Below, in pieces: positions 1-13,455 of a stretch of 64,000 bases of DNA. Source of the DNA: Acridotheres tristis (Eukaryota > Chordata > Aves > Passeriformes > Sturnidae). The position numbers were made by a program, and so were the translations under genes. The notes under the pieces were generated by a model. The model was given only the letters and a program-made list of their open reading frames with translations, was not told the origin of the DNA and did not search any database. Location: positions 13,835,976-13,899,975 of the forward strand of contig CM072889.1 in the NCBI GenBank assembly GCA_037013685.1, in the 5' to 3' direction. How positions within the stretch are numbered: position 1 is the stretch's first letter; each line of letters opens with the position of its first letter.

Positions 1-3000
1 GTGCAAGGAGGATGAGAGTTTCAGTGACTTTGTGGTTCCTGAAATACTGCAGTAGATCCACTAGCTGAAAAGCCATCACTGATCCTAAATTAACTTCCCT
101 GTTCATTTTGATGTTGACATTTGCAGTTCTGTGTCTTCCCTGGCAGCTCTTGTCTTCCCCCTGCCTTTTTTTTGCAGGGGTGTAAAGCTCTTCCTTTTCT
201 TTAAGGAAAGGCACTTTGCAGTGTGTGTAGTGCTATTCTGCAGTTTACTCACCTGGTAATCCATTTCTTACATTTCTGAAGGCTCTTCAAAGGAAAATGC
301 AGAGCTTCCACATTGTCTGAGTTGTAAAGTGGATGTTTTTCTTGAGGGCACGAATCCCATGCATTCCATATTGTTCATACAAACACACACAGTGTCACCT
401 TCAGATCTCCTTCCAGGACTTGATTTATCCTTGGTCTCTAAGGCATGGTAGAATTAAGTTCTGTGGAATATACCTTCAACACAAAAGTAGATCTGGGCAC
501 TTATCTACTTAGCAGTAAGGAAAATGAATGAGATGATAAGCAGCATGCCTGGTAAATTATTTGTAGATGTTTTTAGCAGTACTGGCTCTGTAGGTAGGAA
601 CTGTTTTTCTTCATACGTGCTGGTAGTGGATACTGATGGTTCAGCAGAGGACTGATTTGAGTGTGTGAAACCAAATTTTCATTACTGTCACCCAGATTTA
701 AAAGGATGTGGCAACTGCTCCATTCAGCCACTACCTCCCATATTGGTGCATCAGTGTGATTCTAGTGGCTCCTGCCCTACTGGTAGAATATTGTGTTGGA
801 GGACTGGTTGGGACAGTACCATGGATAATCTACCTCTCTTCCTTCTGGTGACTTTCACAGACAAAACCACTTTAAAACTGTGTATTTGTACTGTATTATC
901 GAATGTATTCAACCTTATAAGCAGATAGTAAGATGCTTAAGGATTTTTTTGCTTACATTTTTGTTTTCCTCCTACATTCCTGAGCAGGCAAAGCTTTAAT
1001 TCTCTTTTTGAAAAACAGTGTAAGACAGCCCTAAAAACAGGTAAGATAGGTAGGCATGAGACAGCTTGCAAGTGATACTCAAACAAACTAAAACAAGTTG
1101 TAATGGTCCGTGGCTGAAGGAGGTAAATGGTATCACATCCCATAGCTTTGGTGATTTTATGTCTTGGTTTCTGCAAGAGTGGATTTGGGAATGCTGTCGT
1201 TTCTCCTGTCTTTTAACTTACAGAGCTTGCATTCAGGAGCTTTGTAAGGGAAAGGAGCCCATTAATAGGACTTGATAAAACAGTGAAGCTAATGGACTCG
1301 TGTTAATGGACTCATGCTCTGTATTTGGTTGGCTGACAATTTGGTTGTGGGATGAGCAGCTCCAGTTTTCTTTCAGAAAGCTAGAGAGAAATCCTGACTA
1401 CCTTGGTGGTGGTTTGCTCCCAGAACTGAGGAGGTGGAGTGCAGTTCTTTGTGTTCAGTGGGAGGCTGCTGAAGGCAGAACTTTTCACAGGCAGATGCTG
1501 ATGTGCTTCAATGCTGAATGCTTGGCCTACAGATGATAGAAATTTCCTCTTGAAGGATTGTTGCAAAGCTTTGGTACTTCAGGTGCTGTTCTGTTTAAAA
1601 ACATTTGCATGGCCAAGTTCATGAAGCAGAAGTTGAAGGAGGAGTTTTAGGGAAAGCTAAGTAAGGATGAGGTGTATTTCTAAATGCTTCTGCCTTGCCT
1701 GAGATGATTCCTTGGCTCCTTTTAGCTGCATGGGTGGGAGAGCAAGCACTGCTGGGCAGTAGGAGTGATTGTTCATTGGGAGTGTCAGCAGAAGCAGCAG
1801 TGAAACAGCCATGCAGGAAATGCCTTGAGAAGGTGGTTAAATACCCTTTTTCTGTGGGTCTAAATATGCAACAGGATGAGCATTTAGAAAATGGCTGCCT
1901 GTGAAGGACTGCAGCATGGACAGTTTCCTTTGATGCTTTTGCAGGCTCTATCAGAGAATCTACAAGGGATGATTTTATGTTTTGGAAACTAAGGGCTGTG
2001 TTCTCACCAGTGTGAGCACAGCATACTGTGGCACTGGGAGGGATAGCCAAATACATTTTGATACCTTTTGTATCACTGGGGAAACAGTGGCACAATGCCT
2101 TTCTTAGGTAATGATGCTGTTTTCCATTGCAGTGCCTTATTTTTGGCGAGATGGTTTGTTTGCAGGGAAGGTTACTGTATTCTGTGAATGTAAAATCATG
2201 AATCTACTACCTAGAACAGAGGAGTGTCTCTATTACTGCATAATTAGGAGAATTACAGGAGTCAACAGGGAATGATGGTGTACTTGCTCAGGTGGAATTT
2301 AATGTGAGTGGTGATTTAAAAAACAAGTTTTAAGTTATACTTTGGGTTACATGGTGCATGAACTGTTGTAATTTAGGCTCCAGCTGAACTACTTAAATTA
2401 CCTGATGACTCTCCTCTCTCTCTCATGCTCTCTTTTTTTAACTGCTCACTGATCTTAAAAGGTGAATCCAGCCCCTTTCTATAGTACTGAGTGTTAAAAG
2501 TGTGTATTGTTGTCCTGTTTGTCACAGTTTGGTTGTTTTATACGTTTATCTGAAGTGGATAAAGACTTTGCAATACAGTTTTAGTTAACTGGTCTGTGTG
2601 GTTTTACCTGATCCCTTGCGTTGTTGCAGCTTGCAGCCTGTTCCTGATGGTTTTTAATACCAAATTATACAGTGCTTTTAACTCCCTTGGAGTTCAGAAG
2701 CAAAAAGAATTCTGCATTAAGTGGACTATACAGAAATTAGTATGTGCAAATAATTAGGTAGAAGTAAAACTAAATTATGTAAGGATTTTTTTCAATACTT
2801 CTTGATTTTTAGCTGCGAAAGTTTGGAGTTTAATCTGTGGAAGACATAGTTAACTGGATTATTGTTAGTTTGCTTATTTGTATAAATCATCATGTGCAGC
2901 CCAGGGCACAGGGGAAAAAGTGCCTTTCAAGTGCCTGTGTTGCAATCTGCTGAAGTGTGTCTCAAACTCTGGAGGTAGAGGCAGGTAAGATGTTGATGGT

Positions 3001-4850
3001 GAATTTCTCTTTGAAACTTGTGGCTGTGTTTACCACCCTTTTGAGAGGGTGGCAGTTCCTGCAGTGAGTTTGTGCTGTGGGAAGACTCTGATTTTAAAAA
3101 GCTGAAGCTCTGCATAGGTCTGAGAATTTTTTCCTAGAATAGCAGAGATTAGAGAGGTGTTTTTTCATTTGATGTCTGGGAGTAGAACTGTGCTGTGGAT
3201 TGGGACCCCATCTGGATGAGCTGGGAGTGGCTGTGCCATGTCACAGTGCCTGTGTGCTCTTTCTGGTACAGCCTCACAGTGCAGCAAGTGAGACACTGAT
3301 CAAGTCCTGATAAGAGGTTTAAGGGGTAAGCTGTTCTCAACCAACTCATAGACTGTAAAAATATTAGGACATACTGTAATACTGAACATCTTGCTTTTTA
3401 AGTTTTTTTTTGTTGTTGTTGTTGAATGTCGAGAGGAGTGTAGTTTAACTTGCATTTTGCTGCAAAAAGGTAATAGGTCTATGAGATAAGAATGGACGTT
3501 ACTTTATATTTGCCATATGTCATGATATCATCCCAGGTTTTTTTGGATAATAGTGCTAAGCTTGAAGTATATTGAGATTTCAAATGGAATTTTGTCCTCT
3601 CCAACTCCAGCCCACCTTCTTCAGGCCAGGGAAGAGAAGAAGTAGCATCTGTACTTTGGTTTTTATATGTAATCCAGAATTCATTTAGATTGCAAAATAC
3701 CTGTAATTGAGTGTGGTTTGTCTATGAGAACTTGGGAAGTAGTATCATAACATCTGTTCAATTTGTGCAGAGTACTATGCAAGTCAAATTTTCTTCTCAA
3801 ATATGTCTTCCTGGAAACTCAATGTGGAGAACACAATTTCCTTGCTGCATCTGTCTTTTGCACACCCTCTTCTGTGCATCTCTGTCTCCTGCAGCTCTCC
3901 CCAGTTAATTTTTGGACATCCCTTTCTCCAGACCTGCATATCCTTCCATTAGCCTCACTTTGCCAGCATGCCACTATCCTACTAAGAAGAACCTTTGTTT
4001 CAGTTGATAATTCATAATTGTAAATGGTAAATTGCAGGTTGCTGTGTTGGGTGTAGAGGTCACAGTTCACAGTGTGCACAGCAAACAGGCCCACCCTTCA
4101 CCTCGGCCATTCCTAAACAGCCAGGTGCACACCTGGAGTGAGCAAAGTGCTTCTAAAACTGTACCCAAAGGAAAGAAACGTCTGGTTGCCCCTCTCTTAA
4201 AGGACAGCAGGTTTTGTAGCTGATTTCTGTCTCTTGTCTATACCTGTGGGAGACTTTGCTGCCCTGACATGAGGCAGGTGTTGTGGCTGGAGGTAACCCT
4301 TTGTCTGCCAGATACAGCTGCTGCTGATGGCAGCAAATCCAGCAAAGCTGGCCAGAAGGATTCCCTGATTGGACTTCTTTTATTCTTTCCCTTTGATACT
4401 AAAGAATATTTTTACTGGAGACCAGAATCCATCCTACATGTTGAACAGAAGAAAGCTGGTTTGAAAATGGAAATGGAACCAAATTAATGTTGTTTGATTT
4501 AATCAGATACAGGGACTCCCTGATGTGCAAGAGAGAGGCAAGGGAGGTGAAACTCTTTAACAGGTGGATCTGTTGCACCTTCCATGCTGCTGGTAGTTGT
4601 GTGCAGTGTTTAAGTCTGATGTACCTTGTAAGTTTGCTTGTAATGGGGACTTGCCCTGAATTGCCTACTGCAGCTAGGACTGGGGATTCCCAATCCTTCA
4701 AACCTCAGGTTAAGAGCAGTTTTTGGGGGGAAGCCCCATTGGGAGATGGGTGGGGGAAGAAAACGGGGGGAAACCTGTGTGATTTTGGACAAAGCTAAAG
4801 GTCTGGGACTGTATAAATGACACCTTCTTTTGTTGTTTTCCTTGTTGCAG
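1..4850 (+). other. INTS6L: INTS6L intron (partial), no exon seen
   Basis: AT-rich, non-coding sequence leading to the first INTS6L exon in the window. I looked for the preceding family exon (the conserved segment just before the [10 protein letters not shown] stretch) and did not find it, so this is taken as one intron longer than 4.8 kb whose 5' end lies outside the window. It ends in a pyrimidine-rich tract and CAG acceptor at 4,848-4,850. I see no RNA gene or intact mobile element in it; the open frames present lack splice signals and family resemblance. Confidence 0.7.
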
Positions 4851-7800
4851 ATGACTTGTTTAAGGTTCACAAACTTAAGCCAAATCTGAAGTGGAGACAG
4901 GCTTTTGACAACTACTTAAAAACAATGCCTCCTTACTACTTACTGGTATGTTCCTCTTCTCATCTCATCCTCCGGGGTATAATGGCTGGTGTGACCAGAG
5001 TCCTTTGCATCATACCTCTTCCTAGTAAATTTTTTTACATAATTTTGATGGCATTTTAGGTAGTTAACATTCTGCCTTTCAGAGGTATGTAGCTTAGAGC
5101 AAACATTTTTAAGAATTTAAAAAAAATTGGTAGAAATACTGAGGAGTAGTACTAGGTATGTTAAGATATTAAGTGTTTAATAAATTTGTTTTCTGATCAT
5201 TAAATATTAAATTAATTTTGATCAAAAGTACTTCAGAACATTCAGAGAAGCCAAATTTGGCATTATTTTTGTAACTGGATAAGGAAAATGCAGATTAGGT
5301 TTTTTATTAATGTGGGTGAAGTGCTAGAACTTGGGAAGTTGATATTGACTGGGCCAAATAAAGGGTGGAGGGAGGCACTGTGTCACCTTTTACGTGTAGC
5401 TTGGACAATGCACCTCAATATGGACTTGCATCATCCCGGCTATTCTGGACCTGAGCCTTTGAGTGGAAATTGCCAGTGGCACCACACTGTGTGGTGTCAT
5501 GGTGATGTGGCATAATGTCCTTTGTGAGCTAGTTAGACGCCAAACTCATGTCACATGTTATCTGAATAGACTTGAATTTTAGTGGCCAAAAGTGGAAAAG
5601 CTAGAGCACTAATCTCTGTGCCTTAGCTTCCTATAATTGAGCTTATAAATTTCTTTTTTAAATACTTATTCTCTTACTATTGTGTATTTTGTTTTCCTTA
5701 TAGCCATTAAAGAAAGCCCTAAGGATGATGGGAGCTCCAAATCTGATATCAGATAATTTAGATTGTGGACTTAGTTACAGTGTTATCTCTTACCTTAAAA
5801 AACTCAGCCAACAGGTAGTATTGATGAAACCTTTGCAATTAGAAGTGCGTTGATTATTTAGTTTGTGGTAATCTCATTATAAAGCAGTTAATCCCTGTGG
5901 GAGTTCATATGTGCACCATATATTGTAATTGAAGATTGGTGAGCATTTCCACTGCAAATATGGATGAATCCAGTATGGTTCTGTAGCCAGTGATTGTGCC
6001 TTCTGTAAGTGATGGAGAGGAATGCAAATGAAACGTCTTCAGCTGTATTTAATCTGCTAGACTTTAAACTCCAAAGATAATCATTAATTGGTTTTATGGC
6101 TGCTCTTGCCATTGTTCTTCACAGCTGAAGTCAGAGGCTTGCTTTCAGTCTCATGTTTATTTCCATGTGTCCCTTGGCAATGTGTATTAAAAAAAAAAAG
6201 TGTTCTTGTCCTTGGGGAGTAAAATCACAGCTCAAGCTTTATATCTGAGCTTCCTGTTTCCTTCAGGTCAAAGTCTTTCTGTGTGTTAAGTGTGATCTGA
6301 TGGGAAATAGTCCTACATATCTTTTTGCTAAGACTGCCATTCCAGGTGTAAGGGCCTGGAAGTTCTTCCTCCTTGGCATGAGAGGCTCCTAAAACAGCAA
6401 TTCAATATCTAGAAGGCAGTGGGGAAGCAGTGCAGCCTTTAAAATTAAAAAGAAAAAATCCTCCACCTTAAAGAATGCACAAAATACATCCCAGAGCCTC
6501 TGAATGACTGAGAATCTTCTAGACATAAAACTTCCTGTGGTATTTTGGTAATCTAATGATATGCAAATTCCTATGATTTATCTGCACTGTGGAGTTGGAC
6601 TGACTCGAGATGGCTGCTGTGGCTCTCAGACGTTCTCAGCACATGGAACAGTTTGAATGTGTGGAATGCATTACAAACTCCTCTATAGGCACAGGCAATT
6701 CCAGAATTCTGCTGTGCTCCTGCTGTCCTTAAATTCAGTTTCCCACAGATAATGAAGCAAACTCTGCAGAGGAGGAGATCTGGGGGAAGTGGCTTGCAAT
6801 CACAGTGGGTTTTGGGGTTTTGGTTGGTTGGGTGTTTGTTTTTTTTTCTTTGGAAATATTGTTAGTGGGTAAAAAAAACCTTAACTCTGAATACAATTAG
6901 AGCTTAATACAGTAAAATTCTCTGTAGCTGTAATAAGAAATCTGTTCTAATTGGAGAAGTGATACGTTTTTAGAAATGTACTCATAAAGCAGATTTCTTC
7001 TGCAACTTTTCTCTCTTATATTGATACAAACACACAGGGCAAACCTTAGTTCATAGGTTACTTCAAAAATCAACTGAAATTATATTACTATATCTGAATA
7101 ATACTGTTGTTTTAGATGCAACTTTATTGTAACCTAAGGCATCCTACCTTCCATTTTGTTTTTTCTTTCCCTTTAAAAATGGTTCTTCAGGGACACAAGA
7201 GAGTCAGAGTTGCAGCAAAATGCGGGATATTCACAGACCTCCTACTGGCATATAAATTTAGATACACTAGCTAAATATTTTTTCATATGCTAGCACATTA
7301 GGATTTCTTTATGCTTGAGATTTAACCTATGTAATCCAATATATCCCTGGGTAGGTAGTAGGGAACTAAATTTGTAATTTTATTCTGCTAATGTACTGTG
7401 TGTTTTGTACTGGAAATGTGCAATGCCTGCTGATTCTTTAACTCACGGTATGATTCCATTTTAGACAAAAATAGAATCGGAACGGATGATAGGTTCAGTG
7501 GGTAAGAAAGTTCCACAAGAAATTGGAATAAAAGTGAAAAATCACTCCAGTGGCCTCTCCTTGGTACACAGTAGGGATTTTAAACAACTGCTGCAAGGGA
7601 TCACTGGGGAATCTCCTCTGAGACTGTCAGAAATGAATGTTAAAGAATTTGCTGGATTCCACATAGGACTTTTAAACAAGGTAAACAGCACTGTGATCTT
7701 GCATGACTAAGCAGTTAATTTCATCTGTTTTAAATGGATAACTTTTATGGACTTAGTGTAGAAGGAAGTACCTTTGCCGAACTGGGATGAGTACAGCATA

Positions 7801-10800
7801 GACATAGAGGGAGGAGAGCAAATGCAATTTTTATTTACTTGATTTTGGGACACTGTTTGAAAACCCCATGGTAGTAAATGAAAACTACTGTGTTTTAAGT
7901 GCCAATCTCTGCAAAAGACAGCTATTGTTGTTCATCCATGAATTCATGTGCTTACTCTTAATGGAGCTGAAAATGCTAATGCTGAATAAGGTCATGTTGG
8001 AAAGACAGCCACTGAGCTGCTTGTAGCCAGTTATGAAACTCTAAAGTTACTTAAGAATATTTTTGAAAAGTTAATGTTATTACAGTTCATAGTGGAATTT
8101 CTCCATACATGAGAACTGATGAATTCACTGAAAGTTACTTATTTTGTTACAAAACTAGGATTTGAAGCCACAGGCATTCAGAAATGCATATGATATTCCC
8201 CGTCGCAGTCTTCTAGATCAGCTAACTAGAATGAGAACCAACCTTCTGAAAACACACAGGCTTATCTTGGGGCAGGATGAAGGTAAGGAGTCACAGTTCT
8301 TCATTCATAGTTTGAAGAGAATACAGCTATTTTTGTTGTTTCCTTAAGGCAGTGGTTTTTGTCTCTGGTGTGGGAGCAGAAGTGATCATTGCATCTCTTG
8401 CTGAGTCAGACAATGTCCTTTTCTTGACTCTAAAGGGGAAGGAAGGAAATCTTTGCCTTCTGTCATGCAAGATGTCATGCATGCTTTGAAATTTAAAAGT
8501 AAGTTTAATGGGAGAGCTTTCACATTCACCAGGGTTCAGTAGACATATGTTATAAAGTGGTGAGGGTTTAAGGCAGAGAGCAGTTCTTTGTTTTTTGTGA
8601 GGTGCTAGTGGTCTAAAGATGCAATGGTCAGCATAGAAATTAAACTTGCTTATTTTTTATTCTTCTGCTAATTAAGCTCAGTCCTTGCCAGGCTTATTTC
8701 ACACAATTGTAGTCTTCAGCTCATCCTCTGTAGTCAAAAGAAATAATAAGTTCTAGTTCTTAAATGCTAACACTTGAAATTGAGGTGTGAAGATTGTATT
8801 GCCTGAATTTTAGGACTAAATCAGGATCTCTTTTCTGTTGCAGACTGCCTTCATAGTGTTCCTGTTGCTCAGATGGGAAATTACCAGGAATACCTGAAAA
8901 TGATGCCTTCCCCTCTTCGGGAAATTGACCCAGATCAACCAAAAAGACTCCATACATTTGGCAATCCATTTAAACAGGACAAGAAGGTAGGAGGGGCCTT
9001 TCTGCCTGCTGTGCCTTTATATTTAACGTGACTTGAAATAATTTATGAGTAGAATTTGTCCCCCACAACTACAATATATTGCTAACCTGTGCAACGTGTG
9101 GAAAGGAGGGATGTTTCCCATGTGGCCCAAGAGGAATGTGTATGGAATTATGCAGGTTCACAGAGTGGCACTGGTTACACTGGGTGTCTCTGTTCTGAGA
9201 GCTGTCAAGTGTTTGAAAGCCACTTGAGTCTGAGCACAGAGGCACTCAACTCATCAGTGGATTGGTGAAACAGTTGCTGTTTTGTACGGCTACTTAAATT
9301 ACTACTATTTTTTTCAGGGTATGATGATAGATGAAGCCGACGAGTTTGTGGCTGGGCCCCAGAACAAGATCAAGCGTCCCGGGGAGCCCAACACGCCGGC
9401 GTCGCTGAAGCGGCGGCGCAGCATGTCCCCCCTGCTGCGGCGCCCGCAGTCACCGCCCGTCGTCACCAACCACGTCGGTGGCAAGGGGCCACCCGCTGCT
9501 CCTGGCTCCCCCTCCTCCCCGAGCCTCAAGGGTGTCCCAGCAAATAAAGGTAGACTGAGCTGTGGTGCAGCACCTCGGGTGGTGGGGGGATCTGGGGAGG
9601 AAGGGAAAAGGTTCTGCCGGCGTAGCGTGTCTGTGCTTCGCTGTTACGTAGGAGGGGGTTTCTTTTGTTGGCCTAGATAAACGGGCTGCTGCTACAGCTA
9701 ATGAAATCTGAAATAAAAAAAACCTGTTCGGAGATCCTTTCTGTCTCAGATCAGATTTAGGAAGTATCTCAGATCACCTTTTAGTTTTTCTTTGTGTATT
9801 CTGTGGTGAAGAAGGAAGGTTAAGATACGGTTGTTTCGTTTCCCACAAATAGGAATTTTCATACCTACCTGTTGCAGCAAGTGAAGTCAGAATAAAACTC
9901 CATTAGCTGGGTTTGAGGAAGAAAAGGAAGACATGAGTTTACTTAGGAGTCATGACATTGCCCTAGGAATACAGAACATGGTGACTTCACAATAGTGATA
10001 GGAGATGTAGCACTCCGAAGGGGAAGTATTCCTGTGGTTACATCCACGGTTGAATAAAAGTATCAGAGGGCTGTCAGATTGCTACACAGATGCAGAACTA
10101 CTTCTATTTGGTTCTTTTGATGCTACACTTATGCACCAGTAAGATACGTATTTTTTCACTTGTAGATACCAGTAACAGTGTTGTCCAAGATGGCAATGGA
10201 GAGAAGAAAGCAGAAAATTGTCAGTCAATGGAGAAACAAATCGATGGCTTACCTGTGCAAATGGCTCCTGTGGTTCCAGCTGCTGTGGGAGAGGATGAGA
10301 TGTTACCCAACGACTTAGACTCCTTACCTGTTGAATTCAATTGTTTGAGTGAAGATGGGCTGGATCATAAACCTGGTACCAACGCACTTGTTCGAGGGCC
10401 TCTGAATTACAGTGTGAGTGGAGATGATCAAAAGCGGGCCATGGAGTCTACTTCTGAATCTGTGCCAAATTCCTTTAAAATAACACCTACCATGTTGGAG
10501 GGAAGCAATGCTGACATCAAAATTAAAGTGATGAAAGAGGTTCGCAAACCTGGAAGAAGTAAGTTATTTGGGTTTCTTTGTTTTAGTAGTATATATTATA
10601 TGTGGTGTGAGAGAGGAGACTTTTCCTGGAAGGAAGGAGCTATTTTCAATATACACACAACTTCAGATTCTGAATAATTTCTGGTTGTTCATAAATAAGC
10701 AGTGGAGGGGCAAATAAAGGAGTAAATGCTGGGCAGGTGAGTTGAAGTTTAGACTTGTGTGTGAGAGGTTGAGTGCCAAGTCAACCTCTTGGCCCTCAAA

Positions 10801-12546
10801 GACAAGTTAACTGATGTAAGAGGTGCCCTGTGAAAGCAGCACTTTTCAGAGGTTTTGTTTTTTTTACCAGTGGTCTAATGAGACTGCATGCTCTGCCTTA
10901 GGCTGCACTGCTCCTGGGTACACAAAGTGTACTTGTTGCTCTGTGTCCATCAAAACTTCCTTTTCAGGGCAAAGGCACATCTCTGTAAGGGTGCATCTTG
11001 GAATATGTTTGAAAGGGAATAAGTAACGGTTTATAGCAGAGTGATTTTTTTTTTAAATTTTGTGTGACTAATTAGTGATCAAACACTTAAGAGTTGCAAA
11101 CTCTTAAGAACTGAAGGCTAAAAGCCACATCCTGCAAAGTGGGCAATTTTATACCAAATCCATGCCTATTGAATGGTGATGTACAGTAAAACAGTGTGTT
11201 CAGTGTGAGTCACCTGTCTTGCTGCAGAATTCAAGCAGTCATCAAAGAAAGAAGCTAAATTGTAGTGACTTGAATATGTACATCTGTTCAGAGGTCTGAG
11301 CATTTATGCTCCTGCCTGTTGCATCATTCTGAGCAGGCTCTTGGTCACAGCACCATAAATGTATTCCTGCTGGGGTCAGGTATGGGAAAGTGAAACAATG
11401 CTGGTTTTAAATCTGTTTCCAATTTGATATGTCCAGTTTATTCTTTTGCAGTGGACATATTTACCTTGTACCAATGGGACAGTTGTGATGTGCTCACACT
11501 AAGGATTGATAATTTATCTTTCTAGAAATCTAATGGCAACCTCTGCTTTCAGAAACGATGGCTCCAGGCCAGATCAGTGTTTGGTGGCCCTGTGCATGTT
11601 AACTGTGATCATGGAAATGGGAGGCTTCTCTCTACCCAGCCTGCATTTTCTGAGGATAAATGTTCCTAGCTGCTGCTCTTTAAAGAGAACCTTAATCTTT
11701 GGTGCCACATTCGAATTCTCAAATCATCAGTATTTCTTCAAATTATTCTATCACCTGTGTTCTGCTCTTAAAGTTAATGCAGGTGTTTTCCTTGCCTTAT
11801 GTGTTTTATCTTACAGAGATACATGAAACTGGGCTTTGTTTTTCCTTTTTGGCTCTTGACCTTTTCTGAAATTGCATCTGCAACATTCATTTTTAATACA
11901 TGGTTGAATTTTTATCTCTTTTTTAGATTATGAAAAAATATTTTCTCTTCTTGAGGAGGTTCAAGGACCCATGGAAATTCAGAAGTATTTCATTGAATTT
12001 GCTATCAAGGAAGCAGCAAGGTTTGTATAGATAGAAATGACTCGGACTCATAAATCAAATATTAATTTAGATCATGGTAGTACATAATAAACTTTATCAG
12101 TGCTAGTATTTTGATTTTCTGGTTTGACATATTTAAATTATAATTGTTTTAGTGGTCAAACTACCATTATATTTTTATGTTGAAATGTCTTTATGTAAAG
12201 TTTAAATATGAATTAGAGAGATAACAGGTTGTTATTGAAGACCAACTCAAAATATGAGTGGGTTGGGAGGGGTAGATGTGTTAAATTAAATTTTCTAGCC
12301 ATTCTAATGCCAGAAATAAAGAAAGCTCTTCCCTACTGGAAACAGAGAGCTTCTGGTAATATGATTTGTCATGGCTGAAAATTCTTGAGTTGTTCAACTG
12401 TATTTTTGGAAGAAGAAATTTATATTGCTCTCCCTCTCTTCTGTAGGTTTAAAAAACGGGTCTTAATACAACACTTAGAGAGAATACTAGAAGAACTAGA
12501 TTTCACCAGCCCACCCAACAGAGTTAATCATGTCAACAGCAGATAA
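4851..12546 (+). CDS. INTS6L: Integrator complex subunit 6-like, 3' part (nine exons)
   Basis: Exons: 4851-4945, 5704-5814, 7465-7680, 8159-8282, 8844-8986, 9318-9549, 10166-10558, 11927-12020, 12447-12546 (TAA). All have GT-AG borders and compatible phases, giving about 501 C-terminal residues. Recognised from conserved stretches such as [71 protein letters not shown] and VKRPGEPN-like IKRPGEPN. The last two exons encode the conserved C-terminal helical region ([36 protein letters not shown]) shared by INTS6, INTS6L and SAGE1. INTS6-type proteins belong to the nuclear Integrator complex, which cleaves nascent RNAs and, through the INTS6 module, recruits PP2A. The N-terminal VWA domain is upstream of the window. 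INTS6L is preferred over the INTS6 paralogue because MMGT1 and SLC9A6 follow directly and the disordered middle resembles INTS6L. The donor after 12,020 (GTTTGT) is weak. Confidence 0.95.
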
Positions 12547-13455
12547 TAATGTACCAGCCAGACGAATGCGGACCAGGAACGAGTTTGCTGTGCCACAGAA
12601 GAGTGGAAGAGGACGTAGCTGCTGCCCTCACCATCTCGGCAGTCAAGTGATTTTACTGTCACAGTCTGAGAAGAAGCAGTGGAGCTTTAACTTTAAGAGC
12701 CTGATTCGGCAGAAGCTGGGCTATAACCTTAAGGATTTGCTATGAAAGGTGTGGCTTTTTCCTGTGGAGGGTGCTCTTTGCTCAACAGGCGGAAGAAAAT
12801 AACCATTGCTGCCCCTCCTGCAGGTGATGAGAATTTACTCATTTGAACGCTGTCATTAGACATTTACGTGCTGTAGGCAGCAGGTTGCACTAAAATGGGG
12901 CACTATCAAATGCACACACTGTCTGCATCGTGGAGAGAGCCCGTGTGTTCCCAAAAAAACCCTCCCAGAAACACCTGCACTGGTAAAATTGCATGTTGCC
13001 ACCACAGAGACAAGGGTCTTGTTCCCAAGAACTGCTAGCCATGCCTTTAAACTTGAGATTCAGTGTAGATTGAGAGTAAAGAAACTGCTATTGTGTTAAT
13101 GAAAGCTAAAGACAGCCCTGTGACTGTTACCACCTGATGGTCACTAAACAATCTACCTCAGACTCTCTTCTGTTTTGTCTGCAGACATTATGAAAGTGCA
13201 CCTGAGGCTTCCCAGGTCCCCGACTTCAGTTCTCTTTCATCCTGTGAGGAGGACGGAGATTCTTCAGGTGGCCTTGGCACACGCTGTGCTTTGGAAGCAC
13301 TAAAAGGAAACGCTTTTAAAAACGTGTATTTTAATGTTCATACAAAAGAGATTATTTTGAACAGTATTGTTACCAGATCACTAATTTGATATTTTAACTG
13401 TATAAATTTTTTGGAACATATGTATATATAAAATAAACCATTTTATTAATTTTTA
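12547..13455 (+). other. INTS6L: INTS6L 3' UTR
   Basis: Non-coding tail of the terminal INTS6L exon. It starts after the TAA at 12,544-12,546 and runs to a canonical AATAAA at 13,432-13,437 embedded in an AT-rich stretch. Cleavage is expected about 10-25 bases later. The exact end is inferred from the signal, not from transcript data. Confidence 0.7.
13432..13447. terminator. Face-to-face poly(A) signals
   Basis: AATAAA on the + strand (13,432-13,437) and TTTATT (AATAAA on the minus strand, 13,442-13,447) lie within 16 bases. The + signal serves INTS6L. The minus signal would suit a convergent transcript arriving from the right, but no such transcript is established; the AT-rich sequence could produce it by chance. 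Confidence 0.6.
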
